A stretch of 64,000 nucleotides of DNA from Oricola nitratireducens (GTDB lineage Bacteria > Pseudomonadota > Alphaproteobacteria > Rhizobiales > Rhizobiaceae): assembly GCF_014904745.1 (NCBI RefSeq), contig NZ_JACZCS010000010.1, positions 105,929-169,928 of the forward strand, given 5' to 3'. Positions 1 to 8,110 of the stretch are shown here, in pieces. The position numbers and the translations under genes were made by a program. Each line of letters starts with the position of its first letter. The stretch's first letter is position 1. The notes beneath the pieces are model-generated. The model was given only the letters and a program-made list of their open reading frames with translations. It did not search any database and was not told the origin of the DNA.

Positions 1-524
1 GCAAGGCGTTTCGCATGGCCGTCGAGATCGTCCAGCGCGCGTTTCAGCGCGGCGAGACGGCGGCGGAGACGGGTCGCGTCCATCGCGTCTTCGGGCGTGG
101 GGATCCGGATTTCGGGGATCGGGCGCGGTTCGGAAACGCCGATCACGCAGATGCGCGGGAAGGATTTCGCGCGGCGGCGGCGCGGGCGGAAATCGAAGCG
201 CTTGCGCGGATCGAGCAGCGGAAGAGCCGCGACGGCGGGGACGGATGTGGTGGATGTTGTGGTTGTTGTGGCGGCTTGTTTGCGGGGCGCCACCACCACA
301 ACAAGGTCGCGCGCGGCGATGACGATCAGGCGGCGGACGGCGGATTCGGCCGCACGGAGTATGCGCAGGATGTGGTTATGCAGGTGGCGCGGCAAAGTCG
401 TCGCGGTTACTCCCCCGGCGAGGCCAGCCATGGCGAACAGTGCCGCGAGAACGCGCAGAAGCGCATCGCGGTTGCGGGCAATCGCCTTGTCCCAGTTGAT
501 CGTGTGTCCTTGCGCGTTCGTCAT
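1..524 (-). CDS. Conserved hypothetical protein, 3' end outside window
   Basis: Reading leftwards from the ATG at 524 gives 174 codons without a stop, running off the left edge, so the C-terminus is missing. The protein begins MTNAQGHTINWDKAIARN and has a hydrophobic stretch around residues 22-40. A basic helical region with several Arg/His follows, then a hydrophobic segment near residues 66-80, a Thr-rich linker (about residues 85-95) and a proline/arginine-rich part. The reading frame on the opposite strand is rich in Ala, Gly and Arg and looks like a mirror of this one. No known domain is recognised. The layout suggests a membrane-associated protein of unknown role. There is no strong Shine-Dalgarno, so the start is a best guess. 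Confidence 0.55.
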   Translation of the reverse strand, partial: MTNAQGHTINWDKAIARNRDALLRVLAALFAMAGLAGGVTATTLPRHLHNHILRILRAAESAVRRLIVIAARDLVVVVAPRKQAATTTTTSTTSVPAVAALPLLDPRKRFDFRPRRRRAKSFPRICVIGVSEPRPIPEIRIPTPEDAMDATRLRRRLAALKRALDDLDGHAKRL

Positions 525-636
525 TCGGGCAAGGGTAAGGGAGGTGTCGGGGAGGTGGATAAGTCGCGGCGCGGATTCGGCGATTGGCCGCCGAGCACCG
601 GACTTGCTGGCTGTTTTTGGTGGTCGCTTCGCGACG

Positions 637-771
637 ACCCCCACCCTGCATCCCTCCCCACAAGGGGGAGGGAGGACAGCGACGCCGGCGCTTCCACCTG
701 CGCCATCGCACCAGGTACGGCTTCATGCCCACGACATCCCTCCCCCTTGTGGGGAGGGATGAAGGGTGGGG
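637..771. repeat. Intergenic inverted repeat with purine/pyrimidine arms
   Basis: Two arms of about 37 bases are imperfect reverse complements. The left arm at 637-674 contains CCCCCACCCTGCATCCCTCC and the right arm at 735-771 mirrors it, with about 60 bases between them. Each arm also contains its own small palindrome (CTCCCCACAAGGGGGAG type). Repeats of this composition are common in intergenic spaces of Hyphomicrobiales. The element fills the middle of the 575-bp gene-free stretch between 525 and 1099. Nothing coding is seen in the rest of that stretch. Confidence 0.6.
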
Positions 772-1004
772 GTACGATGAATGGCGGGATGCCGGATGCG
801 GTTCTGGCTTCACAGCCAATCGCGGACATCCATCCGTACGGCCATGCGCGCGATACGTCGCCGCGGCGGGACTGGCGGGTGCCAGCCCTGCGCGTTCAGC
901 ATTCGAAACCGATTACCAGATCGCGTCGCCCGCCCGCAACGCCACATCTCGCAATCGGGTGGATTCGCGTCCGCGCGGCAATATCCGCAAATGCAACGCT
1001 AGCG

Positions 1005-1018
1005 TGTAATCGATCACA
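1005..1018. promoter_or_regulatory. Short palindrome upstream of exported-protein gene
   Basis: TGTAATCGATCACA reads nearly the same on both strands; only one symmetric pair mismatches. It lies about 80 bases before the start at 1100, a usual position for an operator. The half-site resembles those of CRP/FNR-type regulators, but no regulator can be assigned. Confidence 0.3.
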
Positions 1019-1099
1019 GACGGAGATCACCGGCAAAGGAACAATGGCCATCACGGAAGGGACAATTTCCACACCAGATGCAAAAAAGGAGTTCCAGTG

Positions 1100-3259
1100 A
1101 TGTCAATGACCAGCCCCAGGCAAAGGCCGCAGCCGCCCGGACGCCGTTTATCCATTGGCCGTTCGATCCTCGGTTCCTCGCGGGCCTTCATCAGGAAACA
1201 GCTGGCCCCCGCAGCATGGGCTTTGGGTGTCGCCGGAATGATGGCGACGCCGGCCGCGGCCGACGCTCCGATCTTCAGCAGTATTGCGATCGGAGGCGCG
1301 CCCGGCTCCGATACGATTACCGTCGAGCAGGAAAACGACATGTGGACGCGGATTTCCGATGATGAGCGGAAAATATCCATCTACATGTCCATCGAGACGT
1401 CCCGCGGCTATATCGAGTTCTATCGTGTCGGCCGCAACCTGACCGACGGCGCCGTCCGCGGAATCTTTTCGACCTACACCGAAGGCAACACCGGGAACCC
1501 GATAGAGACCCCTATCGATTCACGGCGTTCAGTACGCGGTTCGATGAACATCTTCATCGGCGAGCATACCAGACTCAATCCCACGGACGAGCAGGCAATC
1601 GTCAATCGTTGCAATTCCAAGTGGACCGAGACCGAATCGGGCCATTCGTTCACCTACAACCTGCCGCTGGCGATCCATGCGGATGCCAGGGAGCATCGGC
1701 GCAAACGCTTTCCGCCCCAATATGGCGACGTCTATGTCGGGTATGGCGACTCTACCCGGGCACGAGCGACCGGTTTCGCGCCCGTTCAGGTGAAATGCCT
1801 GGGCAAAAGCAAACCCACTCTGGACGATGTGGCCGAAGATCAGGGCCTGCACTTCGATCACGGGGCGATGAAGGTCAACGACATCAGGATGACGCTGACC
1901 ACCTATTCCAACGCCTATACCGAGCCGACGCCGGGCACGAAGTGCAAGAAGGCGAAGCTCAGGGTGACGATGGAGACCAACCAGGAAGGGCCCCTCTCCT
2001 TCAAGCTCTGGAAGCAGCGCGGCGACGGCGCGATCAAGAACGAGACGGTGAACGTGACGGCCCATCACGAAGACGGCCGCTTCTTCGCCGTTCACGAGCG
2101 CTGGATCGCGGTCGAGAAAACGACGAATGTGCAGTTCAACGCCCGCGACCTCGTCAACGAGACCTTCAACCACGAAACCGGCTGGAAGGACATCACCCTG
2201 CACTGCACCGGGGCGGGCGGCGAAGGCTTCGCAAACCCGGCCGGCGATGACGACGACAACACGCCGGATATCGCGTCTTTCGAGGGACATTTCCAGTTCA
2301 TCGACAATGGTCCCCTCGCCGACCGGTACACATGCCCGCGCGACGCCAAGGCGCTGGTCTGGTTCGATGCGCCGAAGGCCGACAATATCCACTATTCGCT
2401 GGATTGCGGGGCACTCGGCAATTTCTCCGGCGTGTTGCAGCCCGAGAAGATCGCCAGCAGCCATTACCGCGCCGGCAAACTGATAAAATTCGAGCTGTCC
2501 GACACCATCGAGGCCGGTTGCACTCTGCGCACGGTATCCCCTGGAGATCCGGTCGACCATGCGTTTGCCGCGCATACGTTCCAGTGCGCCAAGACGGCGG
2601 GTCACTCGAGCGACATCGGCGGCCTGACCGGCGGCCAGGACAACCCCGGCGGGGACATCCCCGCCCCGCGTCCGAAACCGAAGGTCAATCCGGCCGTCGG
2701 CGGCGGCGTGGGCGGACTGGTGGCCGAGCCGAACCCGACGCATGCGCCGGCTACCGCCTCGGACGATCCGGCACGCACGAATCCGACACCTGCAAAGCCG
2801 CAAATCGTCTGCAAGGGCGGCAAGCTTTCCAAGGGCAAGTGCACCTGCGGCCAGAACAAGATCCGCAAGCAGATCGGCAATCGCGCCTATCAGTGCCTGG
2901 CCGTCGCCAAGCCGCAGGAGAAGAAGAAGCCGGTCCGCGTCACTCCCGCTCCGAAAAAAGCCAAGCTGGTCTGCAAGGGCGGCAAGGCGAGCGGCGGCAA
3001 GTGCCGGTGCGGATCGAACGCCAAGCGGATCAAACTCGGTGCGAACAGCTTCGCCTGCCAGAAGAAGCAAGCCGTGCGCACCACCGTCAAGCCGGCGAAG
3101 AAGGCGATACAGTCGAAGCGGGTCAGCCCGAAGCCGAACAAGCAGAAGCTGGTCTGCAAGGGCGGCAAGGTTAAGGGCGGCACGTGCCGGTGCGGCAAGA
3201 AAAAGGTCGCCAAGAAGCTGGGCGCGCGCAAGTTCGCCTGCGTCGCCCGCCGCGGCTGA
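1100..3259 (+). CDS. Exported protein with three C-terminal four-cysteine repeats
   Basis: 719 residues. The ATG at 1100 follows AAGGAG by eight bases, better than the GTG just upstream. A long basic N-terminus precedes a hydrophobic segment ending ATPAAA-DAP, a likely Sec signal cleaved near residue 55. The body (about 55-500) resembles no domain I can name. A Gly/Pro-rich linker follows. The C-terminus carries three copies of a module: CKGGK, three residues, GxCxCG, then a basic stretch and a final Cys. Their first cysteines are near residues 571, 625 and 686, separated by Lys/Pro-rich linkers. The spacing would suit two disulphides or a metal site per module. The very basic tail may bind an anionic surface polymer, but that is inference. 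The gene stands alone and is followed by a hairpin. Confidence 0.75.
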   Translation: MSMTSPRQRPQPPGRRLSIGRSILGSSRAFIRKQLAPAAWALGVAGMMATPAAADAPIFSSIAIGGAPGSDTITVEQENDMWTRISDDERKISIYMSIETSRGYIEFYRVGRNLTDGAVRGIFSTYTEGNTGNPIETPIDSRRSVRGSMNIFIGEHTRLNPTDEQAIVNRCNSKWTETESGHSFTYNLPLAIHADAREHRRKRFPPQYGDVYVGYGDSTRARATGFAPVQVKCLGKSKPTLDDVAEDQGLHFDHGAMKVNDIRMTLTTYSNAYTEPTPGTKCKKAKLRVTMETNQEGPLSFKLWKQRGDGAIKNETVNVTAHHEDGRFFAVHERWIAVEKTTNVQFNARDLVNETFNHETGWKDITLHCTGAGGEGFANPAGDDDDNTPDIASFEGHFQFIDNGPLADRYTCPRDAKALVWFDAPKADNIHYSLDCGALGNFSGVLQPEKIASSHYRAGKLIKFELSDTIEAGCTLRTVSPGDPVDHAFAAHTFQCAKTAGHSSDIGGLTGGQDNPGGDIPAPRPKPKVNPAVGGGVGGLVAEPNPTHAPATASDDPARTNPTPAKPQIVCKGGKLSKGKCTCGQNKIRKQIGNRAYQCLAVAKPQEKKKPVRVTPAPKKAKLVCKGGKASGGKCRCGSNAKRIKLGANSFACQKKQAVRTTVKPAKKAIQSKRVSPKPNKQKLVCKGGKVKGGTCRCGKKKVAKKLGARKFACVARRG

Positions 3260-3270
3260 GCGAACGAATG

Positions 3271-3294
3271 AACCGGGCCGCACGCGGCCCGGTT
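3271..3294 (+). terminator. Hairpin after the exported-protein gene
   Basis: AACCGGGCCG, a four-base loop, then CGGCCCGGTT form a perfect 10-bp stem starting 12 bases after the stop codon. No good T run follows, so it may be a weak terminator or a 3'-end stabilising hairpin. Confidence 0.55.
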
Positions 3295-3317
3295 CAACCA
3301 ATCAGGAAAGAACCGTC

Positions 3318-3773
3318 ATGTCTCCCCACTACCCGCGCGACACGATCTATTTCTACGCGCAGACCGACGCGTTTTCGGAGTTCTCGAACTTTGCGCCTTA
3401 TGGCATCGCGATGGATGGCGTCTGGTGGCGCACCGTCGAGCACTATTTCCAGGCGCAGAAGTTCCACGACGAAGGCTACCGGGAGCGCATTCGCCTCGCC
3501 AATCGTCCCAAGGACGCGAAGGCCCTGGGGATGACGCGGGCCATTCCGCTGCGCGCCGACTGGGAAGAGGTGAAGGACGACATCATGCTGCGGGCGGTGA
3601 CGGCGAAATTCGAGACGCACGATAAGCTGGCGCGACTGCTGCTGTCGACCGGCGAACGAATGATCGTCGAGAACGCGCCGATGGACGGCTACTGGGGATG
3701 CGGTCCCGACGGCAGCGGAGAGAACAAGCTCGGCCGCATCCTCATGACGGTTCGCGACCAACTCAAAGCATAG
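3318..3773 (+). CDS. NADAR family (YbiA-like) N-glycosidase
   Basis: 151 residues covering one full NADAR domain. Recognisable segments are FSEFSNFAPYGI near the N-terminus, WRTVEHYFQAQKF around residues 36-48, and the C-terminal DGYWGCGPDGSGENKLGRIL. YbiA-type enzymes hydrolyse the N-glycosidic bond of early riboflavin intermediates, which limits damage by reactive metabolites; other NADAR proteins act on ADP-ribose. The protein is cytosolic, with no signal. It begins 58 bases after the upstream gene, beyond the hairpin, with AGGAAAG before the ATG. It is convergent with the ligase fusion, 13 bases apart. No riboflavin gene lies beside it, so the substrate is inferred from family only. Confidence 0.85.
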   Translation: MSPHYPRDTIYFYAQTDAFSEFSNFAPYGIAMDGVWWRTVEHYFQAQKFHDEGYRERIRLANRPKDAKALGMTRAIPLRADWEEVKDDIMLRAVTAKFETHDKLARLLLSTGERMIVENAPMDGYWGCGPDGSGENKLGRILMTVRDQLKA

Positions 3774-3786
3774 GCTCCCGGCGCGG

Positions 3787-5439
3787 TCAGCTCCCTGCCC
3801 CACCCTTGGCGCATGAACACGACTTGCAGCCGCCGCCGGCGACCAGATCGTGATGGCGTTCGCCCACCCGGGGCGCGGCGCCCGTCAGGCAGGGGCGGCG
3901 CGACGCTTCCTGGGCGGGGACCCTGGCCATGACCTTCCTGACGGCGTCGAGGTCAAGCGCCGCCTCGGCGGTGAACTTGCCGGCATAGGCGAGCTGTTCT
4001 TCCTTCAGCTCGTAGCAGGTGGCGCCTTCGATATCGAGCAGCACCGCATCCATGCCGGAGTCGCGGAACGCATGATGGCGCTTCAAAAAGAATTCGCCGC
4101 AGCACATCCCGACATAGCTTTCGACGCCCTGCGCCTTCATGTCGTCAAGCGTATCGGCGAGATGTTCAAAATTGGTGATCGTCACCACTTCCATGTTGCG
4201 CTCGCGCGCCATGAGATAGGCGTCGCCCACCTCGCATTTGCCGCATTCGACGCAATCCATGGTGTGACGCCACTTGCACCAGCTCGGCTTGGCGCAATAG
4301 GGCACGAGCATCACGCTGGCGCGTTCCAGCGCGTGCGCCGGATCGGTATTCTGCCCGGCCAGCATCAGGCCGGAGGTCTGTTCCGGGGTCAGCCCGAGCC
4401 ATTCCTGCATCGACCATTTCGACGCCGCGCGGGCGATCAGCCTGACCAGATCGCCGGCCTCGAAGCCCGCCATGTCGGGCGCTTCGGCGGCGAGCCATGC
4501 GTCCGCCGCCGCGGCGAGATCGGAGACGGTGCTGCCGCAAAGATGCCGCGCCAGCCGGGGCAGCGTCTCAGCCGGAGACAGATGGCCGTCGGTCGCAAAG
4601 CGAACGTCGGAGGCGATATCCTCGGCGCCGATCCCGAGCAGCACCCTGAGCGTCGCGCCGGCCACCTTGTCCTTGGTCTCGAAGCGGGCCTCGCCGAGGC
4701 CCCAGGGAAGTTCGGCCGGCGGTTCGGCGGTGAGCGGACCGTCCAAGCCGGTCACAAACGGCCTGCCGAGGCGGGCTTCGGCTGCGGCGACAATCGATTG
4801 CGCGACGTCGGCGGTGCGCGGCAGCCGACCGAGCACTTCCTCCAGCGAGGTCATGCGCTCCTTGGCATGTTCGAGCCCGGTCACGGTCAGCTTCTCGGTC
4901 GGCACCAGCAACGCCTGCATCGCGGATTTCAGGTCGAGCCTCAGGATGATGCTGACGCCGAGCAGCGCCGTGCCGCCCTTCCCGGCCAGGAAGACCGAGG
5001 CGATCTTCTGGCGGCCCGCGACCTGCAGGTCGTTCGGCGGCTTGAATTCGGTTTCCACGCCGATCCGGGCAAGCGCGTCGGCGACAATCGCCGCGCCGGC
5101 CTGCAGCCGGCCGGCGAGGTTCGGGCCGAGAGCGGCGGCCGGCAGGACGAGGCTGACGCCCAACTGGCCCTCGTCAAGATAGAGCGCGCCGCCCGCTGTC
5201 GCGCGCCGCACCACGTCGACGCCGGCGTCGGCGCAATAGTCGCGCCGCACCTCGTGCTCGAAAGTCTGGTGGCAGCCGATCGAGACGGCAGGGCGGACTT
5301 GGTGGAACAGGATGCGGTCGGGGCTATCGCCCGCGGCATGCGCGGCCAGCAGGGCGCGGTCGCGCGCGACGGCCTCGGCGGCGGTCAGCGACCCGGCCAA
5401 CCCGAACAGCCCGTCTTTCGTCTCGACGTGAACGTTCAT
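3787..5439 (-). CDS. Lipoate-protein ligase A-like domain fused to DUF116
   Basis: 550 residues from the ATG at 5439, which has GGAGGT nine bases upstream; a GTG at 5460 is an alternative. Residues 1-210 form an LplA/biotin ligase fold with RRATAGGALYLDEG (79-91) and the lysine of GRQKIAS (K145) that contacts the acyl-adenylate. Residues 245-310 resemble the small accessory domain of LplA. Residues 375-480 are a DUF116 domain with clustered cysteines (C382, C388, C396, C399, C402, C446, C447, C475), and the tail adds CKSCSC. LplA enzymes attach lipoate or octanoate to carrier proteins. DUF116 has no established function; its cysteines suggest a metal or Fe-S site. No lipoyl carrier gene is adjacent, so the target is unknown. 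Confidence 0.8.
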   Translation of the reverse strand: MNVHVETKDGLFGLAGSLTAAEAVARDRALLAAHAAGDSPDRILFHQVRPAVSIGCHQTFEHEVRRDYCADAGVDVVRRATAGGALYLDEGQLGVSLVLPAAALGPNLAGRLQAGAAIVADALARIGVETEFKPPNDLQVAGRQKIASVFLAGKGGTALLGVSIILRLDLKSAMQALLVPTEKLTVTGLEHAKERMTSLEEVLGRLPRTADVAQSIVAAAEARLGRPFVTGLDGPLTAEPPAELPWGLGEARFETKDKVAGATLRVLLGIGAEDIASDVRFATDGHLSPAETLPRLARHLCGSTVSDLAAAADAWLAAEAPDMAGFEAGDLVRLIARAASKWSMQEWLGLTPEQTSGLMLAGQNTDPAHALERASVMLVPYCAKPSWCKWRHTMDCVECGKCEVGDAYLMARERNMEVVTITNFEHLADTLDDMKAQGVESYVGMCCGEFFLKRHHAFRDSGMDAVLLDIEGATCYELKEEQLAYAGKFTAEAALDLDAVRKVMARVPAQEASRRPCLTGAAPRVGERHHDLVAGGGCKSCSCAKGGAGS

Positions 5440-5454
5440 CTCCTCCGTACCTCC

Positions 5455-5488
5455 TGACACATACTGAAATTAGCATGTGAAGGTGTCA
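5455..5488. promoter_or_regulatory. Spaced inverted repeat upstream of the ligase fusion
   Basis: TGACAC and GTGTCA face each other with 22 bases between them, just upstream of the lplA-DUF116 ribosome binding site. This could be an operator or chance; no regulator gene is adjacent. Confidence 0.2.
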
Positions 5489-5500
5489 ATGGAAGATTGG

Positions 5501-5523
5501 ATCCTCGGGACAAGCCCGAGGAT
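5501..5523. repeat. Small intergenic palindrome
   Basis: ATCCTCGGG, a five-base loop and CCCGAGGAT make a perfect 9-bp stem in the 206-bp space between the ligase fusion and parC. Palindromes of this composition recur in intergenic regions of related genomes. It is not followed by T residues, so a REP-like unit is likelier than a terminator. Confidence 0.45.
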
Positions 5524-5645
5524 GGCGGCTGAGAGCGGCGCGCCTGCCGGGGCGGGCCCCGCTGCCTCCGGCAGCTCCCGCCCGTTCGAAACCTGCCGTT
5601 GATTCACCGGATCATCGGCTTGCCGCTACCGCGGCAACCGGTTCC

Positions 5646-7928
5646 TCACCCAAACCGCCCATTGCGCGGGAAGCCCTTGGGCACCATGCGGCCGGCGCTT
5701 GCGCGCACGCCCATCCATTCGGCGAGGTCTTCCCTGCCCTTGGTGAAGTTGCGGCCCGAGGCATCCTGCCAGGTCAGGCCCTCGGCGAGGGTGAAGACGC
5801 GCAGGTCGGCGATGCCGCCGTCCTTGTATCTCTGCAGCCGGACGCCCTTACCGCGGGTCATTTCCGGGATCTGTTCGAGCGGGAAGATCAGCAGCTTGCG
5901 GTTTTCGCCGACGGTGGCGACATGGTCGGCCGCGACCGCACCGTCGGCGCCGGCCGGCAGCGGGATGCACAGCTTCGCCTCGTCGGGCATCTTGACGTTC
6001 ATCACCTGCTTGCCCTTGCGGGTGTTGGCGACGACGTCAGCCTCGGGGACAACGAAGCCGTTGCCGGCGCCCGAGGCGACGATCAGCTTGCCCTTCGGCC
6101 GGTGGACGAAGGCGGAGACGATGTCCTGGTCGTTTTCCATGTCGACCATGATGCGGATCGGCTCGCCGTGGCCGCGCCCGCCCGGCAGCTTGTCGGCGCC
6201 GAGCGTGTAGAACTTGCCGCCGGTGGTGAAGACGAGGATCTTGTCTGTCGTCACCGCGTGGAAGGCGAGCTGCAGTTTGTCGCCCTCCTTGAAGGTGAGC
6301 GTCGACATGTCGGCGAGATGGCCCTTCATGGCGCGCATCCAGCCCTTCTCGGAGACGACGATGGTGACCGGCTCCTTCTCGATCATCGATTGCGCGACGG
6401 CTTCGAGGTCGATCTCGGCGGCCTCGCCGAAGGTGGAGCGGCGCGCTCCCAGTTCGGTGTCCTTGCCGAACTTCTTCTTCACGTCCTCGATCTGCCAGGC
6501 GATCGTCTTCCACTGCGCCTCCTCGGAGGCGAGCAGCTTCTCGATGCCCTCCTTTTCGGCGGTCAACTCGTCGTGCTCCTTGCGGATCTCGACTTCCTCG
6601 AGCTTGTTCAAGGCCCGCAAGCGCAGGTTCAGGATCGCCTCGGCCTGCACCTCGGTCAGGTCGAAGGTCTCGATCAGCTTCGCCTTCGGCTCGTCCTCGA
6701 AGCGGACGATGCGGATCACCTCGTCGATATTGAGATAGGCGATCAGGAAGCCGCCGAGCACCTCGAGACGCTTCTCGATGATGCCGAGGCGGTAGCGGGA
6801 GCGGCGCAGCAGCACCTCGCGGCGATGCTCGAGCCATTCGCGCAGCACCTCGCGCAGGTTCATCACCCTCGGCACGATGCCGCCGGCCAGGACATTCATG
6901 TTGAGCGAGATGCGGGTTTCGAGCTCGGTCAGCTTGTAAAGCGACTCCATCAGGATCTGCGGATCGACGGAGCGCGACTTCGGCTCCAGGACGATGCGGA
7001 TGTCCTCGGCGCTCTCGTCGCGCACGTCCTCGAGCAGCGGGATCCTCTTGGCGATCAGCAGTTCGGCGATCTTCTCGATCAGCCGCGACTTCTGCACCTG
7101 GTAGGGAATTTCGGTGACGACGATGACGTAGCCGCCGCGCCCGGTGTCCTCCTTCTCCCAGCGCGCGCGCACGCGGAAGGAGCCACGGCCGGTGGCGTAG
7201 GATTCGAGGATCGACGCCTTCGGCTCGACGATGATCCCGCCGGTCGGGAAATCCGGACCGGGGACGAATTCGACCAGCTTATCGATGGAGGCGTTCGGGT
7301 GCTTGATCAGATGCAGCGCGGCGTCGCAGAGTTCGGCGGCGTTGTGCGGCGGGATCGAGGTCGCCATGCCGACGGCAATGCCCGACGAGCCGTTGGCCAG
7401 AAGGTTCGGGAAGGCGCCCGGCAGGACGACCGGCTCGTCGTCCTCCTCGTTGTATGTCTTGCGGAAATCGACCGCGTCCTCGGTGATGCCCTCGAGAAGC
7501 AGGGTCGCCACCTCGGTCATGCGGGCTTCGGTGTAGCGCATCGCCGCGGCGTTATCGCCGTCGATATTGCCGAAATTGCCCTGCCCGTCGACGAGCGGAT
7601 AACGCACCGCGAAATCCTGGCTGAGACGCACCAGCGCGTCATAAATCGCCTGGTCGCCATGCGGGTGGAACTTGCCCATCACGTCGCCGACGATGCGGGC
7701 GCATTTCTTGTAGGCTTCCTTGGGGTCGAGCTTGAGCAGCCGCATCGCATGCAGGATGCGCCGATGCACGGGCTTGAGGCCGTCGCGCGCATCGGGGAGC
7801 GCGCGGTGCATGATCGTCGACAGCGCGTAGGCGAGATAGCGTTCCTCGAGCGCCGACTTGAGGTCGATCGGCTCGACTTCCTTTCCGGGGCCGTCGCCGG
7901 AACCGGGCGGTGTGACTTGTTTTGACAT
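5646..7928 (-). CDS. parC: DNA topoisomerase IV subunit A
   Basis: 760 residues, close to the usual length of ParC. This is the DNA-cleaving subunit that, with ParE, decatenates daughter chromosomes. The N-terminal breakage-reunion domain has [16 protein letters not shown] (residues 44-59), GKFHPHGD (85-92) and the active-site tyrosine in [11 protein letters not shown] (Y132). The C-terminal part from about residue 500 has ParC/GyrA beta-pinwheel repeats. The positions equivalent to E. coli ParC S80 and E84 are Q93 and D97; these fall in the quinolone-determining region and, from memory, are usual for alphaproteobacteria. The absence of an acidic tail and the length favour ParC over GyrA. parE is not in the window. 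Confidence 0.95.
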   Translation of the reverse strand: MSKQVTPPGSGDGPGKEVEPIDLKSALEERYLAYALSTIMHRALPDARDGLKPVHRRILHAMRLLKLDPKEAYKKCARIVGDVMGKFHPHGDQAIYDALVRLSQDFAVRYPLVDGQGNFGNIDGDNAAAMRYTEARMTEVATLLLEGITEDAVDFRKTYNEEDDEPVVLPGAFPNLLANGSSGIAVGMATSIPPHNAAELCDAALHLIKHPNASIDKLVEFVPGPDFPTGGIIVEPKASILESYATGRGSFRVRARWEKEDTGRGGYVIVVTEIPYQVQKSRLIEKIAELLIAKRIPLLEDVRDESAEDIRIVLEPKSRSVDPQILMESLYKLTELETRISLNMNVLAGGIVPRVMNLREVLREWLEHRREVLLRRSRYRLGIIEKRLEVLGGFLIAYLNIDEVIRIVRFEDEPKAKLIETFDLTEVQAEAILNLRLRALNKLEEVEIRKEHDELTAEKEGIEKLLASEEAQWKTIAWQIEDVKKKFGKDTELGARRSTFGEAAEIDLEAVAQSMIEKEPVTIVVSEKGWMRAMKGHLADMSTLTFKEGDKLQLAFHAVTTDKILVFTTGGKFYTLGADKLPGGRGHGEPIRIMVDMENDQDIVSAFVHRPKGKLIVASGAGNGFVVPEADVVANTRKGKQVMNVKMPDEAKLCIPLPAGADGAVAADHVATVGENRKLLIFPLEQIPEMTRGKGVRLQRYKDGGIADLRVFTLAEGLTWQDASGRNFTKGREDLAEWMGVRASAGRMVPKGFPRNGRFG

Positions 7929-8049
7929 GGAAACTCGTTAGCGGGGATGGCGATTCGCGGCAAGTCATGCAGGCCGCAAAGCCCCGGTTTTCCCGGGTTT
8001 CGGCGCTTTCCGGCGGCCGAGATTCATTAAGCTGCAACCGGTTCGAAAA

Positions 8050-8083
8050 ACCAAGCGTTAAGGCAACGCTGCTATAGCTTGGT
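8050..8083. other. Nested hairpin in leader of EAL gene
   Basis: ACCAAGC and GCTTGGT form an outer 7-bp stem. Inside it AGCGTT and AACGCT form a second stem. The structure lies 27 bases before the ATG at 8111, so it may lie in the 5' leader or the promoter. It matches no RNA family I know. Confidence 0.25.
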
Positions 8084-8110
8084 GAATTAGTCGCATAAGG
8101 GTACTGCGTA

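Noticed and set aside
15..1100. Plus-strand open frame of 361 codons over the left edge
   Set aside because: Its composition is Gly/Arg-rich, it crosses the inverted repeat, and the minus-strand frame at 1-524 has better protein-like features.
1529..3301. Minus-strand open frame of 590 codons opposite the exported-protein gene
   Set aside because: It mirrors the third-codon-position GC of the real gene and has no domain or ribosome site.
3850..5457. Plus-strand open frame of 535 codons opposite the lipoate ligase gene
   Set aside because: It is a shadow: the minus strand holds clear LplA and DUF116 motifs.
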